Shown here: positions 50,293-59,387 of the stretch, piece by piece
Position numbering within the stretch: the first letter of the stretch is position 1
Layout of the letters: each line of letters opens with the position of its first letter
Assembly: GCF_964065165.1 (NCBI RefSeq)
Contig: NZ_OZ061549.1
Location: forward strand, 2,418,001-2,482,000
From: Levilactobacillus yonginensis
Lineage (GTDB): Bacteria; Bacillota; Bacilli; Lactobacillales; Lactobacillaceae
Direction of reading: 5' to 3'
Length of the DNA stretch: 64,000 nt
Translations under genes and position numbers: made by a program
The notes under the pieces: generated by a model
What the model saw: the letters and a program-made list of their open reading frames with translations, nothing else
Databases searched by the model: none
Told to the model about the DNA's origin: nothing

Positions 50293-50859
50293 TTAATTCT
50301 TGGATGATTTGTGCTCGTCGTCTTGTTGTGATCGAACCAAGGCCTTCAATTTTTTTAGATATTCATTCTCAATCTTTAGTAATTCGTTCTCTTCGCGTAA
50401 ATGTTCTAGTTCACTTTGCTTCTTAACTTTCTTGTTTTGTTTATTCGTTGGCATTAGCTTTGGTTGCCCCTTACCACGATACAAGGCATCAACACCATTT
50501 CTTTCGAAAGAACGTTGCCATTGCCAGATCGTGGACGGCGCAGAAATATCGAAGTTAAGGGCAGTTTCAGTTAAGGACGCCTGGTTCGTTTTCATCCATT
50601 TTAAAACATTTACCTTAAAGGAGCCATCATAAACTTTTCCTGGTCTTCTAACTTCAAGTCCTTCAGTACCGAAATGTTGATATTGTCTGATCCATTTATT
50701 AACGGTTGTATAACTTTTGATCTGGTATTTACGAGCGATTAACTTAAGTCCGAGCGAAGTGGTCAAATAGTCTTGAACAACCTTAAATTTAAATAGTTTA
50801 GTGTATTTTGTCATAGTAAAACCCCCGGTATTGGATTTGGTCCAATACCGGGGGTTCAC
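50293..50859 (-). CDS. IS3/IS150 transposase OrfA
   Basis: This 188-residue helix-turn-helix protein has two DNA-binding modules (about 25-65 and 90-130) and a C-terminal leucine zipper ([19 protein letters not shown]). A run of seven A on the minus strand (50350-50356) sits in the frame CTA AAA AAA TTG. A -1 slip there joins orfB without a stop, as in copy 1. Confidence 0.92.
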   Translation of the reverse strand: MNPRYWTKSNTGGFTMTKYTKLFKFKVVQDYLTTSLGLKLIARKYQIKSYTTVNKWIRQYQHFGTEGLEVRRPGKVYDGSFKVNVLKWMKTNQASLTETALNFDISAPSTIWQWQRSFERNGVDALYRGKGQPKLMPTNKQNKKVKKQSELEHLREENELLKIENEYLKKLKALVRSQQDDEHKSSKN

Positions 50860-51028
50860 TTCAGGAAACTATTTCCCGTGACTTTTTTATCGGATTCTTG
50901 TTATCAAAGTGACTAAACCTTAGAAAATCCTTAGAGTTTCTAATTAAAATTAAATATTTTATACGGCTTCCAAGGGTTGATATAAAGGGGTTTATATCAA
51001 TCTCAGTCAACTGGTATTAAAATATGCT

Positions 51029-51057
51029 ATTGATTCTAATCATTTTATCATTTAATA
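51029..51057 (+). promoter_or_regulatory. Promoter of oppA copy 2
   Basis: TTGATT (51029-51034) and TAATAT (51052-51057), 17-base spacer, in a block CTATTGATTCT.AT..TTTTATCATTTA shared with copy 1. Confidence 0.75.
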
Positions 51058-51108
51058 TATCCTCAACGCTTAGTTTTCTAAGTATCTACATAGAGGGGTC
51101 GGAATTGT

Positions 51109-52734
51109 ATGAAGGTTAAGTCAATTGTTAAGTTAGGAACGGTGGCGTCGCTCGCGACTGTGTTACTCGCAGCGTGCGGTACTTCCTCAAGCAGTAGTAA
51201 GGCTAAGGATCAAACCTTACACCTCATGGAGACGTCATCACTGTCCTCCATGGATAACGCCAAGGCGACGGATATTATTTCTGGTGAAACGCTGAACAAC
51301 ACAGGTGAGGGTCTGTTACGGTTTGGCAAGAACAGCAAGACATTGCCTGGGCTAGCGAAGAGCTATTCCAAATCCAAGGACGGGTTAACTTACACGTTTA
51401 ACCTGCGGAAGTCGCAATGGAGTAACGGCGAAAAGGTCACTGCGCAAGACTTCGTTTACTCATGGCAGCGGACGATTGCCCCGAAGACGGGTTCACAGTA
51501 CGCTTACCTGTACGCAGATATCAAGAACGCCAACGCCATCATGAAGAACAAGAAGCCAGCTTCAGCCTTAGGAGTCAAGAAGGATGGCGACTACAAGTTG
51601 GTTGTCACACTGGAACACCCAGTTAGTTACTTCCCAACGCTGGTTGCGCAACAATGTTTCTACCCGGTTAACAAGAAAGCCGTCGACAAGTATGGCAAGA
51701 AGTTTGCGACGGATGCGAAGCACAACGTCTACAACGGACCGTTCAAGTTGACCAAGTGGTCCGGGACCTCTGACGACTGGACTTTAACCAAGAATCCGAA
51801 GTACTGGGATGCTAAGGTCGTCAAATTACAACACGTTAAGTACAGCGCTGTGAAGGACCCACAAACCGCTTTGAGTCAGTACCAAAGTGGTAAGCTAGAC
51901 GCAATCTTCCTGAGTGGCCAACAACCTAAGAACTACAAGAATGATAAGGACTTCCATTCACGGGTCAGCTCACGGATCACTTACGTTGAACTGAACCAAC
52001 GGAAGGATACCATGCTCAAGAACAAGAAGGCCCGCCAAGCCTTATCCATGGTCATCAACCGGCAACAATACGTCAACAAAGTTATGCAAGATGGCTCGAA
52101 GGCAGCCACGGGGATCGTTTCCTCTGGGTTAGCTATCCGCAACGGCAAGGACTTCTCTAAGACGGCCTCCGTTCCGTCAGCCACCTCGTACAACTTAGAC
52201 AAGGCGAAGACCCTTTGGAAGCAAGCCTTAAAGGAAACTGGTCGGAAGAACTACTCGATTACCTTGTTAGCTGACGATACGCCAGCCGGTAAGAGTGCGA
52301 CTGAGTACATTCAAAGTCAGTGGGCTAAATTGGATAACTTCAAGGTTACCAACTCTAACATTCCTTACAAGACACGGTTATCTCGCTCACAAAATGGTCA
52401 ATTTGAAGCCGTTGTCAGTGGGTGGAGTGCCGACTTCCCAGACCCAATCACCGACCTGTCCCTATTCACAACCGGGAACACGTACAACAACGGGAGATGG
52501 TCTTCCAAAGCTTACGATAAGCTGATTGATGAAGCAACGACGACCAATGCTAACAAGCCTAGTGCCCGGTGGCAGAACCTGGTCGACGCACAGAAGGTTA
52601 TGCTGAAGGATCAAGGAATCATTCCAGTTTACCAAACGGGGATGCCACAATTGATGAAGTCTAAGGTCAAGGGTGTCGTCTACTTCCCGGTTGGCGCTAA
52701 CTGGGATTACAGCCGTGCTTACATCGCTAAGTAA
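51109..52734 (+). CDS. oppA: Oligopeptide ABC transporter substrate-binding lipoprotein, OppA copy 2
   Basis: This 541-residue OppA paralogue has the lipobox LLAACG near residue 22 and then SSSSKAKDQ. It shares the blocks WSNGEKVTAQDFVYSWQRT and RQALSMVINRQQYVNKVM with copy 1. Differences in the ligand pocket cannot be judged here, but three tandem binding proteins serving one OppBCDF pump suggest widened peptide range. It has its own promoter and its own terminator, so it is separately expressed. Confidence 0.93.
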   Translation: MKVKSIVKLGTVASLATVLLAACGTSSSSSKAKDQTLHLMETSSLSSMDNAKATDIISGETLNNTGEGLLRFGKNSKTLPGLAKSYSKSKDGLTYTFNLRKSQWSNGEKVTAQDFVYSWQRTIAPKTGSQYAYLYADIKNANAIMKNKKPASALGVKKDGDYKLVVTLEHPVSYFPTLVAQQCFYPVNKKAVDKYGKKFATDAKHNVYNGPFKLTKWSGTSDDWTLTKNPKYWDAKVVKLQHVKYSAVKDPQTALSQYQSGKLDAIFLSGQQPKNYKNDKDFHSRVSSRITYVELNQRKDTMLKNKKARQALSMVINRQQYVNKVMQDGSKAATGIVSSGLAIRNGKDFSKTASVPSATSYNLDKAKTLWKQALKETGRKNYSITLLADDTPAGKSATEYIQSQWAKLDNFKVTNSNIPYKTRLSRSQNGQFEAVVSGWSADFPDPITDLSLFTTGNTYNNGRWSSKAYDKLIDEATTTNANKPSARWQNLVDAQKVMLKDQGIIPVYQTGMPQLMKSKVKGVVYFPVGANWDYSRAYIAK

Positions 52735-52865
52735 CTGATTAGTGTAAGTATGACGGGACCATTAGTCATTACCTTACAGGGTCATTCAGCGGTCATCTGA
52801 TTGATTAACTTTGATCAGTGGCTGAGCTGCCCTGATTTGGGTCCCAATTGCAACTAAATTATGAG

Positions 52866-52902
52866 AGCGGTGAATCGGGGTGACCCGGTTCACCGCTTTT
52901 TT
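52866..52902 (+). terminator. Terminator after oppA copy 2
   Basis: AGCGGTGAATCGGG pairs with CCCGGTTCACCGCT (one mismatch) around GTGA and is followed by TTTTTT. Confidence 0.92.
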
Positions 52903-53082
52903 AGGTGAGAAATGGATATTAACCGTGTAGTGTTTGTAAATTCCGGCTAATTATTGTATATGTTATACAAGAAACGGGTAATTTTGCTGTATAAAATGTG
53001 AAATCAAATTTTAATTTTTATTTTAAAATGCCTATGTATCAAGTTTTGTGAAAACTATTTTAAATTAAATTAGTAATTAGCA

Positions 53083-53111
53083 TTGATTTTAATGGTTTTC
53101 TAATATACAAT
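53083..53111 (+). promoter_or_regulatory. Promoter of oppA copy 3
   Basis: TTGATT (53083-53088) and TACAAT (53106-53111) have the same 17-base spacer as copies 1 and 2, in an A+T-rich region. Confidence 0.75.
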
Positions 53112-53173
53112 TGGAAACATCAAATTTGAGGTGTCAATTTATTTCTCAAACAACTAAGAGGGGTTGGATTTAA

Positions 53174-54802
53174 ATGAAGATCAATTCGGCAGTCAAATTA
53201 GGGACAGTCGCAACGTTTGCAGCGGTATTGCTGGCAGCGTGTGGCTCATCCTCAAGCAGTTCCAGCGAGGCTAGTAAACAAACCTTAAACTGGATGGAAA
53301 ACTCAGCATTACCATCAATGGACTTATCTACGTCCACCGACGTTGTTTCAGGGGAAACAGAAAACAACACCAACGAAGGTTTACTGCGTTTCGGTAAGAA
53401 CAGTAAGACGCTTCCTGGTGTCGCTAAGAGCTATACCAAGTCTAAAGACGGTAAGACTTACACCTTCAACTTACGTAAGTCTAACTGGAGTAACGGTGAC
53501 AAAGTAACCGCTAAAGACTTCGTTTATGCCTGGCAACGCACCGTCAATCCTAAGACCGCTTCACAATATTCTTACATGTATGCGCAAGTTAAGAACGCTA
53601 ACGCCATCATTGCCAAGAAGAAGCCTGTCTCTAGTTTAGGGGTTAAGGCAGTTGGCGATTACAAGCTGGTCGTTACCTTGACGCAAGCAACTAGTTACTT
53701 CCCAGCACTGGTTGCTAGCCCAATGTTCTTCCCACAGAACCAATCAGTCGTTCAAAAGTACGGTAAGAAGTACGCTACGAACGCTGCCAGCAACGTCTAC
53801 AACGGCCCATTCAAATTGACTTACTGGACCGGGACGTCTGATAACTGGACCTTGAGCAAAAACACTAAGTACTGGAACGCAAAGAATGTTAAACTAAAGA
53901 AGATCAACTTCAAGACGATGAAGGATCCACAAACTTCATTGAGCCAGTACCAGAGTGGCAAGCTTGACGCAACTTACTTGAGTGGTCAACAACCAAAGAA
54001 TTACAAGAACAGTAAGCAATACGTTGAACGGAAGAGTGCTTCGACCTTCTACATTGAATTGAACGAAAAGAAAGATTCAATGATGAAGAACAAGAAGGCT
54101 CGTCAAGCCTTATCATTAGCAATCAACCGGAACCAATTCGTCAACAAGGTCTTAGCTGATGGTTCAACTGCTGCGAAGGGCTTAGTATCAACTGGGTTAG
54201 CTTCTAAGGACGGGAAAGACTTCAACACTGCAGCCGCCGTTCCTTCTGCTACCACCCAAGACTTGGCCAAGGCTAAGAAGCTTTGGAAGCAAGCTTTGAA
54301 GGAAACTGGTCGGAAGAGCTACTCACTGACCTTGATGGCTGACGATACGCCAGCTGGTAAGAACTCTGCTGAATTCATCCAAAGTCAATGGGCTAAGTTG
54401 GATGGTTTGAAGGTTACCAACAGTAACTTACCATTCAAGACTCGGCTTGCTCGTTCACAAAATGGCCAATTCGATGCCGTTATCTCCGCATGGGGTGCCG
54501 ACTTCCCAGATCCAATCTCATTCTTGTCCCTGTTTACTTCTGGTAATTCATACAACAACGGGAAATGGGCTTCAAAGAGCTACGACAAGTACGTCAAGGC
54601 TGCTTCTGGCAAGGATGCCAACGATGCTAGTGCTCGTTGGAATGACATGGTCAACGCACAAAAGACCATCTTGGGCGACCAAGGAATCATCCCCGTTTAC
54701 CAACAAGGTAAAGCACAATTGGTTAAATCCAATGTTAAGGGCTTGATCTACTTCCCAACCGGCGCTAACTGGGACTTCAGTTCAGCTTACATTTCTAAGT
54801 AA
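53174..54802 (+). CDS. oppA: Oligopeptide ABC transporter substrate-binding lipoprotein, OppA copy 3
   Basis: This 542-residue OppA paralogue has a signal peptide and lipobox LLAACG. Its N-terminal block NWMENSALPSMDLSTSTD is closer to copy 1, while PLTPAGKN-type blocks further on (MADDTPAGKNSAEFIQ) resemble copy 2, a mosaic look. Codons are highly biased toward AAC, AAG, GGT and TTG, suggesting strong expression. It is the copy next to oppBCDF, and a partial terminator at 54865 separates it from them. Confidence 0.93.
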   Translation: MKINSAVKLGTVATFAAVLLAACGSSSSSSSEASKQTLNWMENSALPSMDLSTSTDVVSGETENNTNEGLLRFGKNSKTLPGVAKSYTKSKDGKTYTFNLRKSNWSNGDKVTAKDFVYAWQRTVNPKTASQYSYMYAQVKNANAIIAKKKPVSSLGVKAVGDYKLVVTLTQATSYFPALVASPMFFPQNQSVVQKYGKKYATNAASNVYNGPFKLTYWTGTSDNWTLSKNTKYWNAKNVKLKKINFKTMKDPQTSLSQYQSGKLDATYLSGQQPKNYKNSKQYVERKSASTFYIELNEKKDSMMKNKKARQALSLAINRNQFVNKVLADGSTAAKGLVSTGLASKDGKDFNTAAAVPSATTQDLAKAKKLWKQALKETGRKSYSLTLMADDTPAGKNSAEFIQSQWAKLDGLKVTNSNLPFKTRLARSQNGQFDAVISAWGADFPDPISFLSLFTSGNSYNNGKWASKSYDKYVKAASGKDANDASARWNDMVNAQKTILGDQGIIPVYQQGKAQLVKSNVKGLIYFPTGANWDFSSAYISK

Positions 54803-54864
54803 GTCACGTATTAATCAGTTATTACTCGTTGGGTGAGAACCCAACATAATAAGCTTTATCGGAG

Positions 54865-54898
54865 AGTAAGGATTGACGCGAAGTTGGTCCTTACTTTT
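54865..54898 (+). terminator. Partial terminator between oppA copy 3 and oppB
   Basis: AGTAAGGA pairs with TCCTTACT, followed by TTTTC. The short stem and interrupted T run suit partial readthrough, giving more OppA than pump. Confidence 0.7.
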
Positions 54899-55002
54899 CG
54901 GTATTATTGCAATCATTTATCATCTTGTTGTTTTCGTGGAGTTTTTGTTAAGTTCAACAACTTAACGGTAACGAATAAGTCTACTGATTGAGAGGTAAAC
55001 AA

Positions 55003-55932
55003 ATGGCAAAGTACCTAGCAAAGCGGATCTTTTATCTGGTCCTGACCTTATTCATCGTTATTACCGTGACGTTCTTCCTAATGAAGTTGTTACCCGGGAC
55101 GCCACTGACCAACCAAGCTAAATTGTCCAAGAGTCAGATTGCGCTGATTTATGAACAATATGGTTTGGACAAGCCAGTTTGGCAACAATACCTGCTGTAT
55201 CTAGCAGGTGCTGTCCGTGGCAACTTCGGAACGTCCTTCCAATTCAGTGACCAACCCGTTTCCTACCTGTTATCAAGTCGGATCGGACCATCCTTGCAGA
55301 TTGGGCTGCAAGCCATGATTTTCGGGGTTGTCATTGGGATCATCGTTGGGTCATTCGGAGCGATGAAACAAAATACGTGGGTTGATACTTCAGCCACGTT
55401 CGTATCGATCTTAGGTATCTCTATTCCTTCCTTCGTCTTGGCCGTCTTACTCCAGTACTACCTGGGGTTAAAGCTCGGTTGGTTCCCAATTGCTGAGTGG
55501 GGTGGCTTTATCTACACGGTGCTGCCAACCTTAGCGTTGGGCGCGACGCCGTTAGCTGAGTCGGCCCGGTTCGTCCGAACCGAAATGGTCGACGTGCTCA
55601 GTTCGGATTACATCGAACTGGCCAAGGCCAAGGGATTGAGTCGCACGGGGGTTATTTACCACCATGCGTTGCGGAACAGTTTAATTCCTTTGATTACGAT
55701 TGTTGGACCGTTAGCCGTAAACATCATGACTGGGTCGATGGTTGTTGAAAACATCTTCTCCATTCCTGGTATCGGGGAACAATTCGTCAAGTCCGTCTTG
55801 ACCAACGATTACCCAACCATTATGGGACTGACCATCATCTATTCATTTATGCTCTGTGTCGTTCTGTTGTTCACCGATATCCTTTACGGAATCGTTGACC
55901 CACGGATTCGGATCACAGGAAAGGCTAACTAG
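55003..55932 (+). CDS. oppB: Oligopeptide ABC transporter permease OppB
   Basis: This 309-residue membrane protein has six helices. The N-terminal MAKYLAKRIFYLVLTLFIVI helix and the coupling region SDYIELAKAKGLSRTGVIYHHALRNSLIP (Glu-Ala-Gly motif) are diagnostic. The ATG at 55003 is preferred over an in-frame start five codons upstream because GAGAGG lies correctly before it. It forms the channel with OppC. Confidence 0.92.
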   Translation: MAKYLAKRIFYLVLTLFIVITVTFFLMKLLPGTPLTNQAKLSKSQIALIYEQYGLDKPVWQQYLLYLAGAVRGNFGTSFQFSDQPVSYLLSSRIGPSLQIGLQAMIFGVVIGIIVGSFGAMKQNTWVDTSATFVSILGISIPSFVLAVLLQYYLGLKLGWFPIAEWGGFIYTVLPTLALGATPLAESARFVRTEMVDVLSSDYIELAKAKGLSRTGVIYHHALRNSLIPLITIVGPLAVNIMTGSMVVENIFSIPGIGEQFVKSVLTNDYPTIMGLTIIYSFMLCVVLLFTDILYGIVDPRIRITGKAN

Positions 55933-55943
55933 GAGGTAAATAA

Positions 55944-56969
55944 ATGGCAGATACAGTAAAACTCCCTGAAGATAGCTTTAAGCCGATTTCGGCCGATGAC
56001 CGGACGGCGTTAGACAGTGAAAAAATTGCGGCACCTTCTTTAACCTTCGCCCAAGACGCATGGCGGCGGTTACGGAATAACAAAGGGGCTTGGATCTCAC
56101 TGATTGTGCTGGCCGTTGTGTTCATCATGGCCTTCGGTTCAATCTTTGTCTCACCACACGATCCCAACGCCGTTAATCCTTCCTATGCCAACTTGCCATC
56201 CAAGATCCCCGGTGTCGGTATCAATGGCTTCAACGGGACCTTAGTTCAGGCTGGTCAACGGGTCGACGCCTACAAACAAGCGGGCGCTTCAAACTTACAT
56301 TACATCATGGGGACCGACTACTTAGGCCGGGACTTGTTCTCACGGGTCCTCTACGGGACACGGATTTCTCTGATCATCGCGTTAGTTGCGACCCTCTTTG
56401 ATTTGACGATTGGGGTCACGTACGGGATGTTCTCAGGATGGAAGGGTGGTCGCATTGATACCATCATGCAACGGATCATTGAAATCATCCTGTCCATCCC
56501 TAACTTAGTTGTGATTGTGTTACTGATCTTGATCCTGAAACCAGGGATGACCTCGATCATCATCGCCATCGCGCTGACGTCCTGGACCAACATGGCCCGG
56601 CTAGTCCGAGCGCAGACGATGGAGTTAAAGGAGCAGGAATTCATCCTAGCGGCGAGAACGCTGGGAGAACGGCCGATGCAGATTGCCTTTAAGCACCTGC
56701 TCCCGAACTTGTCGAGTGTGATCATCATCAATACGATGTTCACGATTCCCAACGCCATCTTCTTTGAAGCCACCTTGTCCTACATTGGGATTGGGATTTC
56801 CTCACCACAGGCTTCACTAGGGACGTTGTTGAACGATGGGCAGAAGAACTTCCAGTTCTTACCATATCAAATGTGGTGGCCAGCTCTGGTCCTTTCCATC
56901 ATCATGTTAGCCTTTAACCTCTTAGGTGATGGCTTGCGGGATGCCTTTGACCCACGGACGAAAGAGTAG
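55944..56969 (+). CDS. oppC: Oligopeptide ABC transporter permease OppC
   Basis: This 341-residue membrane protein has six helices and the OppC-N extension (SFKPISADDRTALDSEK ... AWRRLRNNKGAW). The coupling block QEFILAARTLGERPMQIAFKHLLPNLSSVIIIN is typical. It follows oppB by 11 bp. The long loop after helix 1 (PNAVNPSYANLPSKIPG) is the usual external domain. Confidence 0.92.
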   Translation: MADTVKLPEDSFKPISADDRTALDSEKIAAPSLTFAQDAWRRLRNNKGAWISLIVLAVVFIMAFGSIFVSPHDPNAVNPSYANLPSKIPGVGINGFNGTLVQAGQRVDAYKQAGASNLHYIMGTDYLGRDLFSRVLYGTRISLIIALVATLFDLTIGVTYGMFSGWKGGRIDTIMQRIIEIILSIPNLVVIVLLILILKPGMTSIIIAIALTSWTNMARLVRAQTMELKEQEFILAARTLGERPMQIAFKHLLPNLSSVIIINTMFTIPNAIFFEATLSYIGIGISSPQASLGTLLNDGQKNFQFLPYQMWWPALVLSIIMLAFNLLGDGLRDAFDPRTKE

Positions 56970-56982
56970 GTGAAGTAACGTC

Positions 56983-58083
56983 ATGGAGAACGAAAAAAAC
57001 ATTTTGGAAGTACGCAACCTTCAGGTAAATTTCAAAACCTATGCCGGTGACGTTAAGGCTATTCGGGACGTGAGTTTTGATTTACGTAAGGGTGAAACCC
57101 TCGCAATCGTTGGTGAATCTGGTTCTGGTAAGTCCGTTACAACGCGGACTATCATGGGCTTGAATGCTTCCAACGCTGACATTGCTAGTGGGAGTATCAA
57201 GTACAAGGGCGAAGACCTTTTAAAGAAGTCGGAAAAGGAAATGGAAGCCATTCGGGGACAAGATATCGCCGAAATCTTCCAAGACCCAATGACGTCTTTG
57301 GACCCAACCATGAAGATTGGTCGGCAAATTGCCGAACCCCTGATGGTGCATAAGGGTATGAAGAAAGAAAAAGCCTTGGCTCAAGCCTTGGAAATGATGA
57401 AATTAGTTGGGATCACTGACGCCGAAAACCGGATCAATGATTATCCGCACCAATTCTCTGGTGGGATGCGGCAACGGATTGTGATTGCGATTGCGTTGGT
57501 CAACTACCCAGAAATTCTGATTGCCGACGAACCCACGACCGCTTTGGACGTGACGATTCAGGCGCAGATTTTGAACTTGATGAAAGAGTTGCAAGATAAA
57601 ATCTCAACCTCTATCATTTTCATCACCCATGATCTGGGTGTTGTGGCTGGGATGGCCGACCGGGTTGCCGTTATGTACGCGGGTAAAATCGTGGAATACG
57701 GAACGGTTGATGAAATCTTCTACAACCCCAAGCACCCCTACACGTGGGGCCTGTTAAGCTCGATGCCAACTATGGATACTGGTGGGGATGAATTACCATC
57801 AATTCCTGGGACGCCACCTGACTTATTGGACCCACCAAAGGGAGACGCTTTTGCCGCCCGGAATGCGTATGCTTTAAAGATTGACACTGAGAAGGAACCA
57901 CCTTTCTTCAAGGTTTCCGACACGCACTACGCTGCCACTTGGTTGATGCACCCAGATGCTCCTGAAGTCACACCACCCGCACAAATCGTGGCGCGGCAGA
58001 AGAAGTACGCTGAGATGCAAGCTAAATTGGTACAAACACAACGGACAACTGGTCCGGTTGAAGAAGAGGAGGAACAGCAATAA
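56983..58083 (+). CDS. oppD: Oligopeptide ABC transporter ATPase OppD
   Basis: This 366-residue ATPase has Walker A GESGSGKSVTTR, the signature FSGGMRQRIVIAIAL, Walker B LIADEPTTALDVT and the switch His in IFITHDLGVVAGM. The C-terminal oligopeptide/dipeptide extension includes the region of SSMPTMDTGGDELPSIPG. The last 20 residues are Glu-rich (VEEEEEQQ). Its stop overlaps the oppF start by one base, so the two are co-translated. Confidence 0.94.
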   Translation: MENEKNILEVRNLQVNFKTYAGDVKAIRDVSFDLRKGETLAIVGESGSGKSVTTRTIMGLNASNADIASGSIKYKGEDLLKKSEKEMEAIRGQDIAEIFQDPMTSLDPTMKIGRQIAEPLMVHKGMKKEKALAQALEMMKLVGITDAENRINDYPHQFSGGMRQRIVIAIALVNYPEILIADEPTTALDVTIQAQILNLMKELQDKISTSIIFITHDLGVVAGMADRVAVMYAGKIVEYGTVDEIFYNPKHPYTWGLLSSMPTMDTGGDELPSIPGTPPDLLDPPKGDAFAARNAYALKIDTEKEPPFFKVSDTHYAATWLMHPDAPEVTPPAQIVARQKKYAEMQAKLVQTQRTTGPVEEEEEQQ

Positions 58084-59042
58084 TGGATTATGAAAATGCC
58101 GAGAAAATCCTCGAGGTCAAGCACCTCAAACAATACTTCAACGTGGGCAAGAAGGATGAAGTCCGAGCCGTTGATGATATCTCTTTTGATATCTACAAGG
58201 GTGAAACCTTTGGACTAGTTGGTGAATCCGGTTCTGGGAAGACCACGACCGGACGGGCCATTATTCACTTGTACGAACCAACGTCTGGTGAAATCCTGTT
58301 CAACGGGAAAAACGTCGATAACTTTAAGAGTAAGTCTGACCAACGTGAATTCCGTCAGGACATGCAGATGATCTTCCAAGATCCCTACGCCTCACTGAAC
58401 CCTCGGATGAAGGTCAAGGACATTGTGGCTGAAGGAATTGATATCAACCACTTGGCCAAAGACGATGCCGACCGTTCCAAGCGGGTGGAAGACCTGTTGG
58501 AAACTGTTGGGTTGAACAAAGATCACTCCAGTCGTTACCCCCATGAGTTCTCAGGTGGGCAACGGCAACGGATTGGGATTGCACGGGCTTTGGCCGTGGA
58601 TCCTAAGTTCGTGATTGCCGATGAACCAATCTCCGCTTTGGACGTTTCCATTCAAGCCCAAGTGGTTAACTTGATGAAGAAGCTTCAGCGAGAACAGGGT
58701 TTAACGTACCTGTTCATCGCCCATGACCTCTCAATGGTGAAGTATATTTCCGATCGAATCGGGGTTATGCACTACGGCCGGATGTTAGAGATCGCCGACT
58801 CTGACGAAATCTACGCCCACCCACTGCACGACTACACCAAGAGTTTACTGTCTGCCGTCCCAATTCCTGATCCAGAGTTCGAACGGACTCGTGAGGAAAT
58901 TTCGTACGACGGTTCCGGTGAAAATGATGGGAAGGAACGTCACTTAGTTGAAATTTCTCCTCGTCACTGGGTTCGGGCTGCTGATGATGAAATCGATATG
59001 TACACCAAGCGGGCCCATGCCGCGTCCTTAATTCATGATTAG
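58083..59042 (+). CDS. oppF: Oligopeptide ABC transporter ATPase OppF
   Basis: This 319-residue ATPase pairs with OppD. Walker A is GESGSGKTTTGRAI, the signature FSGGQRQRIGIARAL, Walker B VIADEPISALDVS and the switch His is in FIAHDLSMVKYIS. The C-terminal family extension SLLSAVPIPDPEFERTREEI is intact. It ends the operon and is followed by a strong terminator. Confidence 0.94.
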   Translation: MDYENAEKILEVKHLKQYFNVGKKDEVRAVDDISFDIYKGETFGLVGESGSGKTTTGRAIIHLYEPTSGEILFNGKNVDNFKSKSDQREFRQDMQMIFQDPYASLNPRMKVKDIVAEGIDINHLAKDDADRSKRVEDLLETVGLNKDHSSRYPHEFSGGQRQRIGIARALAVDPKFVIADEPISALDVSIQAQVVNLMKKLQREQGLTYLFIAHDLSMVKYISDRIGVMHYGRMLEIADSDEIYAHPLHDYTKSLLSAVPIPDPEFERTREEISYDGSGENDGKERHLVEISPRHWVRAADDEIDMYTKRAHAASLIHD

Positions 59043-59047
59043 TCTTT

Positions 59048-59084
59048 AAAAGACAACCAGCATTCTTTGTTGGCTGTCTTTTTT
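59048..59084 (+). terminator. Terminator of the oppBCDF operon
   Basis: AAAAGACAACCA pairs with TGGCTGTCTTTT (one G.T pair) and T residues continue after the stem. Confidence 0.9.
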
Positions 59085-59094
59085 GCGTGAGTGT

Positions 59095-59280
59095 CCGCCT
59101 TCGATGGCCAAGATTGGGGCCTGCTGTGGGGACCGGAGCGAGCCAGAGTGCGGTCTCGCTCCTCGACTGGAAGCCACGGATAGCCCACCGCGTCTCCCAG
59201 CTCGTCCCACGCTGTAATCGCGCTTAGAACGCGTGAAAACACCGTCGACACAGCCGCCCCCAATCTTGGCCACCTGCGGC
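59095..59280 (-). repeat. Class I structured repeat (tandem pair, left)
   Basis: The outer arms TGGCCAAGATTGGGG / CCCCAATCTTGGCCA pair perfectly. The core (GGACCGGAGCGAGCCAGAG and CCACGGATAGCCCACCGCG) is nearly the same as in the next copy 110 bp away. It lies directly after the opp terminator. Confidence 0.87.
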
Positions 59281-59387
59281 TGATACTTGCCGCTGAATTT
59301 GAACGTGGTGGCTGGTTGGCTGTTTAAAGGCAACGTTGGCCGATAGGCGTAGGAGAGGGACAGTAACTGATGAGGGCGGAAGGGATC

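Larger units (their letters stand above)
49403..50866 (-). mobile_element. IS3 family, IS150-group insertion sequence (copy 2)
   Basis: The element runs 49406-50863 (1458 bp) with termini TGAAGTGAACCCC / GGGGGTTCACTTCA and a GGA duplication (49403-49405 and 50864-50866). It is inserted in the left arm of the oppA copy 1 terminator. Its orfA and orfB differ substantially in sequence from copy 1 at 5709, so it is a different IS of the same group rather than a recent duplicate. Confidence 0.92.
49384..50888 (+). terminator. Bidirectional terminator of oppA copy 1, split by the IS3 element
   Basis: The arms are at 49386-49405 (CCGATAAAAAAGTCACGGGA) and 50864-50887 (GGAAACTATTTCCCGTGACT followed by TTTTTATCGG). 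Removing the IS and one copy of the GGA duplication restores a perfect stem of about 22 bp with a 3-base loop and T runs on both strands. The coordinates span the IS; only the two outer pieces are the hairpin. Confidence 0.82.
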
